This document shows, in pieces, positions 7,061 to 14,795 of a stretch of DNA of 64,000 bases. The notes under the pieces are model-generated. The model was not told the DNA's origin, did not search any database, and was given only the letters and a program-made list of their open reading frames with translations. The stretch's first letter is position 1; every line of letters starts with the position of its first letter. Source of the DNA: Calditrichia bacterium (GTDB lineage: Bacteria; Calditrichota; Calditrichia; Calditrichales; Calditrichaceae); NCBI GenBank assembly GCA_026983775.1, contig JALSTK010000069.1, forward strand, positions 1 to 64,000, read 5' to 3'. The position numbers and the translations under genes are program-made.

Positions 7061-8410
7061 TTGAATAATCGTAAGATTCCCGACGAACGCTTTCCCTTTT
7101 TAAATGTAGATGTGCTGCAGGCGCGTATTTTATGGTCGATACGCTTACGGTGGCTGGCAATTTCCGGGTATTTTCTGGCAACCATCCTGGCCCGTTTCTT
7201 TCTTTCCCTGCAGATAGCCTATCATCAAATCTGGCTCTTGCTGGCCATGTTAGCCGTTATTAACCTGATTTATTATCTATTGGTTAAAGCCCGGCATACT
7301 TTATCTTTTAAGTCCGAAGTAGTCCAGCTTCACCTCCATATTTTATTGGATATTATTTTTTTAACCTTAATCCTGCATCTTTCCGGTGGCATAGAAAATC
7401 CCATTTATCTTTTCTTTATTTTCCATGTAATCATCAGCAGCATTCTTTTCAGCCCGAGAATCGCTTTTTTATATAGTACACTCATCATTACTCTCTTCAC
7501 TGCATTGGTGATCCTGGAATTATATCGGTTCCTTCCCCACTACTCCCTGTCCGACCCCTTAATAGTCGTAAACAAAACGAAAGTTTTAATTACCCTGTTC
7601 AGCTTCGGCATTATGGTCTATGCCACCCATTACATTTGTATCGGCTTTATGAAAATTTACCGCCATAGTAAACGAATCATCGACCAACAACATAAAATAT
7701 TAATCGAGGCCGATCGGCAAAAAACCCGCTTCTTTCAGTTCGCTTCCCATGAACTTAAATCCCCCATCATTGCCATTAAGTCCACCCTGGATGTAGTGTT
7801 AAAGGGCTATCCCGTTTCCGGGGATGAAAAATCTATTAACCTGATTCGAAGAGCCAGCAACCGGGCCGGACAAATGCTAACGTTAGTCACCGAATTATTG
7901 GATCTTACCCGCTCCCAGAAAATGGAATTCGAACAAAAGTCGGAGAAGGTCGATATTCATCAATTGATTCATGAGATCCTGAAATACGAACATGCCCGTG
8001 CTCAGCAAAAAAACATCTCATACGAATTAGACTTACGGATGAAAAACCCCTACCTTAAAGGAGTCGGCGAAGATTTCGAAAAAATTTTTTCAAACTTAAT
8101 AAATAACGCCATTTTATACGGTAAACAAGACGGGAAAATAACAATTTCCTCCTACCAAAAACAGGGGAATTGGTATATTTCAATTGAAGATGATGGCATC
8201 GGTATCCCCGAAAAAGATCTGGAATCCGTTTTTAATGAATTTTTTCGTTCCCAAAATGCAAAAAAATCCGTAAATTTCGGAACCGGCTTGGGACTAAGCC
8301 TGGTTAAACAACTTGTGAAAAATTACCACGGAACCATCCATGTTCATTCCCATGAAGGGAAAGGAACGATTTTTACGCTCACATTTCCGCTTAAAAGGAG
8401 TTCAAAATGA
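7061..8410 (+). CDS. Membrane sensor histidine kinase
   Basis: A 449-residue kinase. About six hydrophobic segments fill residues 30-195 with only short loops, so it probably senses within or at the membrane. HisKA begins FFQFASHELKSPIIAIKS with phospho-acceptor His230. The ATPase domain has N-box NLINNAILYGKQDG, G1 EDDGIGIP and G2 GTGLGLSL. The start is TTG: no in-frame ATG precedes the first membrane segment. It overlaps the ACT-domain gene by the ATGA tetranucleotide. No response regulator lies next to it. The order kinase then double ACT suggests that the ACT protein reports an amino-acid signal to the kinase (inference). Confidence 0.88.
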   Translation: MNNRKIPDERFPFLNVDVLQARILWSIRLRWLAISGYFLATILARFFLSLQIAYHQIWLLLAMLAVINLIYYLLVKARHTLSFKSEVVQLHLHILLDIIFLTLILHLSGGIENPIYLFFIFHVIISSILFSPRIAFLYSTLIITLFTALVILELYRFLPHYSLSDPLIVVNKTKVLITLFSFGIMVYATHYICIGFMKIYRHSKRIIDQQHKILIEADRQKTRFFQFASHELKSPIIAIKSTLDVVLKGYPVSGDEKSINLIRRASNRAGQMLTLVTELLDLTRSQKMEFEQKSEKVDIHQLIHEILKYEHARAQQKNISYELDLRMKNPYLKGVGEDFEKIFSNLINNAILYGKQDGKITISSYQKQGNWYISIEDDGIGIPEKDLESVFNEFFRSQNAKKSVNFGTGLGLSLVKQLVKNYHGTIHVHSHEGKGTIFTLTFPLKRSSK

Positions 8411-8865
8411 AAATTGGAGGTTTAATAGAGCAACGCAACTTAGCGCTCTATACCATTGCCTCGCTCAAAGATGAGCCCGGGTCTGTTGCCGATGTTCTAA
8501 GCATTTTTGCCGAAAAACAAATTAACCTTGCCTATATCACCGAAGGAACCGCAAAAGACGGGACTGCTGTGCTTGCTTTTTGTGTGGATTGTGATGACAA
8601 GGAAAAAGTCGACCGGCTCATTCGCAGCACGAATATAAAGAACGATTACATTAAAAAGAGGGAATATACAGCGCTTATCGGTATCTATGGTCCTCATTTT
8701 CGTGAGAAACCGGCTATCGCCGTAAATTTATTCCATGTATTGGGAGAAGCGAATATCAATATTCTCGGCATCTCCAGCAGTATTTCCACCATCTCTTGTG
8801 TAGTAGACGCGCAGGAACTGGATCGGGCCAGGGAAGCTGTTTTAAACCATTTTGATGTACCTTAG
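8407..8865 (+). CDS. Free-standing aspartokinase-type tandem ACT protein
   Basis: A 152-residue protein made of two ACT domains only. ACT1 is about 12-75 (LYTIASLKDEPGSVADVLSIFAEKQINLAYI), and ACT2 about 83-150 (TALIGIYGPHFREKPAIAVNLFHVLGEANINI then ISSSISTISCVVD). The second has the SSISTISCVVD pattern typical of aspartokinase C-termini. The kinase domain is absent. In aspartokinase this module binds lysine or threonine. It is translationally coupled to the histidine kinase (ATGA overlap, SD AAAGGAG inside the kinase 3' end) and lies 1.7 kb from lysine-degradation genes, which makes lysine a reasonable ligand guess. No enzymatic function expected. Confidence 0.85.
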   Translation: MKIGGLIEQRNLALYTIASLKDEPGSVADVLSIFAEKQINLAYITEGTAKDGTAVLAFCVDCDDKEKVDRLIRSTNIKNDYIKKREYTALIGIYGPHFREKPAIAVNLFHVLGEANINILGISSSISTISCVVDAQELDRAREAVLNHFDVP

Positions 8866-8909
8866 GCAGGAAGTATATTTATCCGCCATTACCGGAGCGC
8901 ATAATAAAG

Positions 8910-9398
8910 CTATCTGCCTATTTCCAACTGATGAATCAGACTATCCGCAGATTGTCGGGGATCGTGTAAATAAACATACAAATGGATTGGCTCTCCCTGA
9001 TAATTTAAATAGTCCACTTCAAACTCGTAGTAGCAATTGCATCGGCAATAACACGATATATACGGATCGCTACAGGTATCCTTTAACGTTATATTCAAAT
9101 TATTATTCTCTTGAGCCGATGTTACTTCAAAGGGCGCGCAGCAGATATAGTTTTGTCCGATTGAAATTTTCAGCGTATCGTCATGAATCGCATAAAATAC
9201 GGTGTCATTTTCGGAATTGAGTTTAAAAACTCTCTTCTCAAAATTAACCTGACCGTTACATCCTCCGTATTTTGTTCCGATATAGGATAGCTTTTCCGCA
9301 CTGTTCTCTTTCAGCGTATTTTTATCTGCGGTACAGTAAGATAGTTGATTCAGGGAAATAATAATCCCCACGAGAAATACTATTTTCCTACCTTTCAT
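8910..9398 (-). CDS. Secreted cysteine-rich protein of unknown function
   Basis: A 162-residue protein with a hydrophobic N-terminus (IVFLVGIIISLNQLSYC), a Sec signal peptide or a poor lipobox at LSYC. The mature part has two Cys clusters: ICCAPF near 82 and CYCRCNCYYEFEVDY near 112-126, with TCSDPY between. The CCAxF...CxCRCNCYYxF pattern occurs in small secreted proteins of FCB-group bacteria that I know only as hypothetical. The Cys could bind metal or form disulphides. SD GGGAG lies just upstream of the ATG. It converges on the ACT gene with a 44-bp gap. Confidence 0.65.
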   Translation of the reverse strand: MKGRKIVFLVGIIISLNQLSYCTADKNTLKENSAEKLSYIGTKYGGCNGQVNFEKRVFKLNSENDTVFYAIHDDTLKISIGQNYICCAPFEVTSAQENNNLNITLKDTCSDPYISCYCRCNCYYEFEVDYLNYQGEPIHLYVYLHDPRQSADSLIHQLEIGR

Positions 9399-9837
9399 TT
9401 CTCTCCCTTGATCTTTAAATGTATCGAATAACCCGCATGAAAAGCGGTACGCACTTTCCCTCTGCCGGCGTTATATTCGCGCCACCGGTGTCTCTTACGG
9501 GGCTCATCGCTACCCTCCCAAAGAATTCGATGTAAACCCGTCTGCACCGTTTCATTTTCCCGGCCCGATGGTTCCCTTCACCCTCCGCCGGCCTGGCCCA
9601 GATCAATTGGTCCGTTAGAAAAGAGTATCTATTTAACAGCAGCACTATGCAAAAGAGAAGTAGTATCCGGAAATTTTAAAAATATGTAACATAGCATGGC
9701 CTCCCTGTTTTAGAGATATCCACTATGTAACGGGAACCGCCCTTATAACGTCTTATACTTTTACCGCTTCTAAATATAATTCTCAATTTTCGGATGTCAA
9801 GGAAAAAAATATTTAAACCAAATCCTTCCAAAAGGTT
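9399..9837. other. Gene-poor stretch upstream of the Cys-rich gene
   Basis: An open frame at 9415-9645 (minus) has no family features and poor composition. In another minus frame the last residues before 9410 read like the end of an outer-membrane strand (HAGYSIHLK), so a decayed gene is possible. No clear promoter or repeat was seen. Confidence 0.3.
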
Positions 9838-10220
9838 GGCTCTACTGGGATTCTTGCGGATAAACGCCGCATCCTTAAATCATCACGAAGTGATGCAATA
9901 TGAGTAGCCACACCCGTCAACCGCCGGGCAGGAGCGAAACCTGCGGGCAAGATGCAACCGCAAAGCGGTAAAATAAACCAGACCTTTCAATGTATAGGGT
10001 CTCCTATTTCGTTAGAATGCTCTGTGTTCCACATTCGACGCCTTCAGCGTCACGCCCGCTTTTACCGCTTTACCACAGGCCAAGCCTGTGGCTACTCATA
10101 TTCGTATCCTTCGGATACTATTGTCTTTAAATACAAGATGAACGAAACCATAAAAAATTGTTTCATTCCTTTTACCAGTATTCAGTTAATATACGGCTTC
10201 ACAAGAAACCCGATAGAGCC
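9838..10220. mobile_element. Hairpin-rich MITE, copy 1 (383 bp)
   Basis: Bounded by imperfect terminal inverted repeats: GGCTCTACTGGGATTCTTG on the left and GGCTCTATCGGGTTTCTTG on the right when reverse-complemented. Inside are many short hairpins: CATCACGAAGTGATG (9881-9895), ACCGCAAAGCGGT, GACGC/GCGTC (10037-10051), CCACAGGC/GCCTGTGG (10073-10091) and GTATCCTTCGGATAC (10104-10118). GAGTAGCCACA (9902-9912) also pairs with TGTGGCTACTC (10088-10098). No protein is encoded. Nearly the same sequence recurs at 57396-57800, and a deleted one at 61458-61718. Flanks here show no exact target duplication. Confidence 0.85.
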
Positions 10221-10507
10221 AGGTAAGGATTTATTTACAGTCTATGATTTCCGCATATTTTTCATTCGCATAGACTTAAATGAAAAGAATATCTGTTACC
10301 GTTCCCGATTCTTTTTTAGGTAGATATGTAAATCCCGCTTTTTCGCCATTAAAAATGGATAACCCATGCAGATCGACATAGAACCTTCTTTATTTTATCT
10401 GATAAAGAGATTTATCTTGCTATTTTTAAAGAATATATCAAAAAATATTTTAAATTTTTCTACAGTCTGCGTATATTTTGGAAGTCGTGTAATAAACAGG
10501 AAAAAGA
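10221..10507. other. AT-rich leader of the nadE operon
   Basis: No gene seen. It is AT-rich and ends with SD AGGAAAAAG before the nadE ATG; the promoter of the nadE-rsmI-inositol-lipid operon should lie here. Confidence 0.35.
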
Positions 10508-11323
10508 ATGCTAAAAATAAATCCTGAAAGCGTTAGTAAAATCCTGGAACGCTTTTTGAAACAGGAAATGGCCAAGATCGGTATAAACAGTGCCGTCCTG
10601 GGTCTTTCCGGTGGAGTGGACTCTGCCGTGGTCGCCGCCTTGCTCAGCCGGGCTATCGGCCCTGAAAACGTTCATGCCATCCTTATGCCTTTTCGGGAAA
10701 GCAATCCGGATAGTCAGCTTCATGCCGAGTTGGTAGCCGGACAGCTTTCCATCCATCGGCATATGCGGGATATTTCACCCATGGTCGACGCCTTTTTCAA
10801 GGATGATCCGAATGCCGATGTGGTGCGTAAAGGCAATAAAATGGCCCGGGAACGTATGTGCGTATTGTATGATTATTCCGCCCGGTTTTCGGCACTGGTC
10901 ATCGGTACCAGCAATAAAACCGAATTATTGCTTGGTTACGGCACGGTGTTTGGCGATATGGCCAGTGCCATCAATCCCATAGGAGATTTATACAAAACAC
11001 ATATCTGGCAACTGGCCGAATACCTGAACATTCCCGAAGAGATCGTAAAAAAAGCCCCTTCCGCGGATTTATGGGTCGGACAAACCGATGAAGAAGAACT
11101 GGGTTATACCTATCAGGAAATCGATCAGTTATTATATTATCTGGTCGACCTGCGTTACCCGGATGAAATTTTACAGGAGCTGGGTTATAAGTTACAGACT
11201 ATTCGGGATATAAAAGACCGGATCCAGAAAAATCAGTTTAAACGACGGCCGCCGGTTATTGCCAAACTGACCAACCGCACCATAAATCAGGATTTCAGGT
11301 ATTGCCGCGATTGGGGTGTTTAA
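10508..11323 (+). CDS. nadE: NH3-dependent NAD+ synthetase
   Basis: A 271-residue enzyme that amidates nicotinate adenine dinucleotide to NAD+ using ATP and ammonia. The P-loop LGLSGGVDSAVVAALL (about 33-48) is the PP-loop signature. Downstream it has GTSNKTELLLGYGTVFGD (about 138-155) and KAPSADLWVGQTDEEELG (about 182-199). It has no N-terminal glutaminase domain, so it uses free ammonia or a separate amidase. The next gene begins at the base after its stop codon. Confidence 0.95.
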   Translation: MLKINPESVSKILERFLKQEMAKIGINSAVLGLSGGVDSAVVAALLSRAIGPENVHAILMPFRESNPDSQLHAELVAGQLSIHRHMRDISPMVDAFFKDDPNADVVRKGNKMARERMCVLYDYSARFSALVIGTSNKTELLLGYGTVFGDMASAINPIGDLYKTHIWQLAEYLNIPEEIVKKAPSADLWVGQTDEEELGYTYQEIDQLLYYLVDLRYPDEILQELGYKLQTIRDIKDRIQKNQFKRRPPVIAKLTNRTINQDFRYCRDWGV

Positions 11324-12028
11324 TTGGAAGAAATTGAAAAAGGAGCTCTTTACCTCGTGTCTACTCCCATTGGCAATCTGGGAGACATCACTTACCGGGC
11401 AATTCACATTTTAAAAAATGTTGATCTGATCGCGGCCGAGGACACAAGAAAAACACGAATCTTATTGCAGCAATACGAAATTAGCAATAAGTTAAGCAGT
11501 TACCATAGTTACAACCTGAAGCGGGAAACACCGCGGCTGGTTCAACTGTTGCTGGACGGTTCGGCCGTTGCCTTGGTTACCGACGCCGGTACGCCGGGTA
11601 TATCGGACCCGGGTTACCAGTTAGTACAGGCCTGTATTAAGGAGCAGATTCGGGTCATACCCATTCCCGGCCCTTCCGCTTTCCTGGCTGCGATTGCCGT
11701 ATCGGGTTTGTCCAGCCATCGTTTTGTGTACGAAGGCTTTTTACCGGTCAAAAAAGGACGCAAAACCAGGCTGGAACAACTGGCCAAAGAACAACGCACG
11801 ATTATTCTTTATGAATCGCCGCATCGTATCCGGAAAACGGTTGATGAATTAATCGCTTACTGGGGAGACCGAAAGTGTGTTCTGGCCAGGGAAATTACAA
11901 AAAAATTTGAAGAATTCTTCAGAGGGAATCTCACGGAATTAAAAGAACATCTGACTCTCACTAAGATTAGAGGTGAAATGGTACTTGTAATCGAAGGAAA
12001 TTCGGGGAAAAATTATGACAGAAGTTGA
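11324..12028 (+). CDS. rsmI: 16S rRNA 2'-O-ribose C1402 methyltransferase RsmI
   Basis: A 234-residue SAM-dependent tetrapyrrole-methylase-fold enzyme that methylates C1402 of 16S rRNA. Signatures: YLVSTPIGNLGDITYRA (9-25), AAEDTRKTRILL (38-49), TDAGTPGISDPG (about 86-97), IPGPSAFLAAIAVSGL (about 112-127) and YESPHRI. The start is TTG immediately after the nadE stop, since no in-frame ATG exists before the first motif. It is shorter than the E. coli protein (286), lacking the C-terminal extension. It overlaps the next gene by 14 bp. Confidence 0.93.
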   Translation: MEEIEKGALYLVSTPIGNLGDITYRAIHILKNVDLIAAEDTRKTRILLQQYEISNKLSSYHSYNLKRETPRLVQLLLDGSAVALVTDAGTPGISDPGYQLVQACIKEQIRVIPIPGPSAFLAAIAVSGLSSHRFVYEGFLPVKKGRKTRLEQLAKEQRTIILYESPHRIRKTVDELIAYWGDRKCVLAREITKKFEEFFRGNLTELKEHLTLTKIRGEMVLVIEGNSGKNYDRS

Positions 12029-12704
12029 CAGCAGCAAGGGACTTTTACCGGCATGGCTTCAAAACGGATTCCTTAGTCTATTGAACCCTTTCATAAAACT
12101 TTTCATAAAATGGAAGCTCAATCCCAACACCTTTACGATTTGGGGCCTCATTATCACCACGGTTGCCGCCGCGCTGCTCTTTATCGACCGCTCCCTGGTC
12201 AATCTATCCGGGGCTTTGATTTTAATCGGCGGTATCTGTGATATTTTAGACGGTAAGGTAGCCCGATATTCCAATCGTACCACGAAATTCGGCGCCCTAT
12301 TCGATTCCTCGGTAGATCGTTATTCGGAAGTGATCATGTTTTTCGGTATCGCTTCTTTTTATGTACAGGCCGGAGATTATTTGTTGTCCGTCATGACCTT
12401 CGCCGCCCTGGGAGGCTCGACTATGGTCAGTTATGTTCGGGCTCGGGCCGAGGGTTTGGGATTCGACGGTAAGATCGGTTACATGCAGCGTCCGGAGCGT
12501 ATTGTGTTTATCGGCGGAGGCGCACTTTTTTATTTTCCGCTCTTCAGAATATCCCTCTTCCATGTAGTCGATTTTCCGGTCACTCTCTTGGATATCGCCA
12601 TCTGGGTTGTGGCTATTTTTGCCAATTATACGGCTATACAACGAATTCGATATGTATACAATCAAGATAAATCAAAAACGGTTTTAGGAGGAAACGATGA
12701 ATAA
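12015..12704 (+). CDS. CDP-alcohol phosphatidyltransferase, probable phosphatidylinositol-phosphate synthase
   Basis: A 229-residue integral membrane enzyme. It carries the full family motif D-x2-D-G-x2-A-R-x8-G-x3-D-x3-D as DILDGKVARYSNRTTKFGAL through FDSSVD (about residues 76-102), plus several membrane helices. The family moves a phosphatidyl group from CDP-diacylglycerol to an alcohol. It overlaps the inositol-3-phosphate synthase gene by 8 bp. As in actinobacterial and Bacteroides inositol-lipid loci, the acceptor is probably inositol 1-phosphate. Glycerol-3-phosphate (pgsA) is the alternative, less likely because of the coupling. Confidence 0.82.
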   Translation: MTEVDSSKGLLPAWLQNGFLSLLNPFIKLFIKWKLNPNTFTIWGLIITTVAAALLFIDRSLVNLSGALILIGGICDILDGKVARYSNRTTKFGALFDSSVDRYSEVIMFFGIASFYVQAGDYLLSVMTFAALGGSTMVSYVRARAEGLGFDGKIGYMQRPERIVFIGGGALFYFPLFRISLFHVVDFPVTLLDIAIWVVAIFANYTAIQRIRYVYNQDKSKTVLGGNDE

Positions 12705-14022
12705 TAAAAAATATAATGATCTTAAAATTGAAAAAGCCGACGGCAAACTGGGCATTCTGCTACCCGGCCTGGGTGCAGTTTCCACTACCTTTATTGCTGG
12801 AATCCTGGCTATACGAAAAGGTTTAGCCGAGCCCTTCGGTTCTTTAACGCAAATGAATCATATCCGACTGGGTCGCCGCGATGAAAACAGAAATCCCATG
12901 ATTAAGGATTTTGTCCCTTTGGTTGATTTGGATAATATCTATTTTGCTGCCTGGGATATTTTTGAAGACAACGCCTATGAATCCGCTCTCAATGCCGGTG
13001 TATTGGATAAAGCTTTACTTGACCAGGTAAAAGACGAACTTTCCGCCATCAAACCGATGAAAGCTGTCTTTGACCGGAAATATGTCAAGAAACTGGACGG
13101 TCCTCATGTTAAAAAAGCAGCCAACTGGTATGAGTATGTCGAATTGATTCGCGAGGATATCCGTAATTTCAAGAAAAAGAATAATCTGGACCGGCTGGTT
13201 ATGGTTTGGACCGGAAGTACGGAAATTTTCATGAAACCCGGTGATATTCATAAGGATATTACCTCTTTCGAAAAAGCTTTAAAAGAGAATCACCCCCAAA
13301 TCGCTCCGAGTATGATTTATGCCTGGGCCGCCATTTCGGAAGGCATCCCTTATGCCAACGGGGCTCCCAATTTAACGGCCGATATCCCGGCCATGTACCA
13401 GTTGGCGGAAAAAAACGGCGTTCCCCTGGCAGGAAAAGATTTTAAAACGGGCCAGACCCTGATGAAAACAATCATCGCTCCCGGACTCAAAGCCCGTATG
13501 TTAGGCGTAGAAGGCTGGTTCTCCACCAATATCCTTGGCAACCGGGACGGTGAAGTTTTGGATGATCCGGAATCTTTTAAGACCAAGGAAGAAAGTAAAC
13601 TTTCCGTTCTGGAACATATTTTACAACCCGATCTATACCCCGATCTGTATAAAGACTTATACCATAAAGTCCGTATTAATTACTATCCGCCCCGCCGTGA
13701 TAATAAGGAAGGCTGGGACAACATCGATATTTTCGGCTGGCTGGGCTATCCCATGCAAATTAAGATTGATTTCCTGTGCCGTGATAGTATTCTGGCAGCA
13801 CCGATTATTCTGGACCTGGTCCTTTTCATGGACCTGGCTAAACGCTCCGGTTTCAAAGGTATCCAGGAATGGCTCTCTTTCTATTTCAAGAGTCCTATTC
13901 ATGCTGCTGAACTTTATCCTGAACACGATCTATTTATCCAGTTGATGAAATTAAAAAACACGCTCCGGGTCCTCGGAGGTGAAAAGGAAATTACCCATCT
14001 GGGACTCGACTACTATATATAG
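12697..14022 (+). CDS. ino1: Inositol-3-phosphate synthase (Ino1/MIPS family)
   Basis: A 441-residue cytosolic NAD-dependent isomerase that converts glucose 6-phosphate to 1D-myo-inositol 3-phosphate. The N-terminal Rossmann segment is LGILLPGLGAVSTTFIAGI (about 18-36). VVWTGSTEIF-like MVWTGSTEIF (about 169-178), PNLTADIPAM, and SKLSVLEHILQPDLYPDLY then RINYYPPRRDNKEGWDNIDIFGWLG (about 325-350) match the family core. The length fits the Bacteroidetes-type enzymes. Overlap with the phosphatidyltransferase couples inositol supply to lipid synthesis. SD is TTAGGAGGAAACG inside the previous gene. Confidence 0.93.
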   Translation: MNNKKYNDLKIEKADGKLGILLPGLGAVSTTFIAGILAIRKGLAEPFGSLTQMNHIRLGRRDENRNPMIKDFVPLVDLDNIYFAAWDIFEDNAYESALNAGVLDKALLDQVKDELSAIKPMKAVFDRKYVKKLDGPHVKKAANWYEYVELIREDIRNFKKKNNLDRLVMVWTGSTEIFMKPGDIHKDITSFEKALKENHPQIAPSMIYAWAAISEGIPYANGAPNLTADIPAMYQLAEKNGVPLAGKDFKTGQTLMKTIIAPGLKARMLGVEGWFSTNILGNRDGEVLDDPESFKTKEESKLSVLEHILQPDLYPDLYKDLYHKVRINYYPPRRDNKEGWDNIDIFGWLGYPMQIKIDFLCRDSILAAPIILDLVLFMDLAKRSGFKGIQEWLSFYFKSPIHAAELYPEHDLFIQLMKLKNTLRVLGGEKEITHLGLDYYI

Positions 14023-14054
14023 TCGAATATATGTAGAGATTGTCGGTGACAGGG

Positions 14055-14084
14055 AAGGCGTATTGTGCGCCTTTTCTTTTCTTT
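14055..14084 (+). terminator. Rho-independent terminator after ino1
   Basis: AAGGCG (14055-14060) pairs with CGCCTT (14068-14073) and is followed by TTCTTTTCTTT. It closes the nadE-rsmI-PI operon. Confidence 0.7.
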
Positions 14085-14151
14085 GGGATCGATTACGGAC
14101 TGTAACCTGACAAATATTCTGTTATTTTTATTAGGGATAAGGAGGCCTTTT

Positions 14152-14748
14152 ATGAAACGTTTTTTTCGGCGCGTGTCGGGGATGATACTTTTAAGCTTGC
14201 TTTTTTCTCAGTTGTTCACATTTTGTGCTCATACCATCCTAATTAATGATTTCTTCGGTATTGAAATGAATCCCAAAGATCAATCCTTTTTTGAAATTAA
14301 AAAATATTCCGTTAAAAACGGGGTCGGCTATACAAGCAGCCCCGATATGAATCCGGCCGTCTATTGCTGGGCCGAGATACAAGGTAAAACGATCCAGTTT
14401 AAGGTTGTTAACCAGTCGGATAAACCCATACGGACCAGCTGGATTAAAGACCGCAGTTATATCGTTCTTAAAAACGGCAAACAGTTCGTACTTAAAAATC
14501 TTGATCGGGATGCCTATAGCGAAGCCGGAACTATCAAACCCGGGGAAACGAAAAATTACGTGCTCAACATCCCCAATAAATTTTGGGAATCCTTCGGCCT
14601 GTACAGGTCTTCCAAAAGGCCGGTGGAAGAGTTTTGGATTGGCGAGGACCAAATAAGCATCGCTAAAAAAGATATTGCCCGTATCGTATTTACTCTGGGC
14701 GGAAAGACAACGATTATTTTAAAAGAAGTGCCGAATTCATCCAAATAA
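14152..14748 (+). CDS. Secreted protein of unknown function
   Basis: About 198 residues. The start at 14152 is chosen over an upstream frame opening because of the strong SD AAGGAGG 8 nt before it and because it begins MKRFFRRVSGMILLSLLFSQLFTFC, a signal peptide or lipoprotein leader. The mature part is beta-rich (TIQFKVVNQSDKPIRTSWIKDRSYIVLKNGKQF, EAGTIKPGETKNYVLNIP), resembling an Ig-like or DUF4352-type fold in which one edge contacts a partner. No family recognised. It lies alone between a terminator and the MATE gene. Confidence 0.7.
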   Translation: MKRFFRRVSGMILLSLLFSQLFTFCAHTILINDFFGIEMNPKDQSFFEIKKYSVKNGVGYTSSPDMNPAVYCWAEIQGKTIQFKVVNQSDKPIRTSWIKDRSYIVLKNGKQFVLKNLDRDAYSEAGTIKPGETKNYVLNIPNKFWESFGLYRSSKRPVEEFWIGEDQISIAKKDIARIVFTLGGKTTIILKEVPNSSK

Positions 14749-14795
14749 ACCGTTTAAAAGGGGTTACAACAAGGGTAATCAGCGATTACGGCAAA

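Noticed and set aside
9415-9645. 76-residue open frame on the minus strand
   Set aside because: Poor composition, no SD, no family features; kept only as a note on possible gene decay.
9952-10323. 123-residue open frame on the plus strand
   Set aside because: It lies mostly within MITE copy 1 and encodes the hairpins; no protein features.
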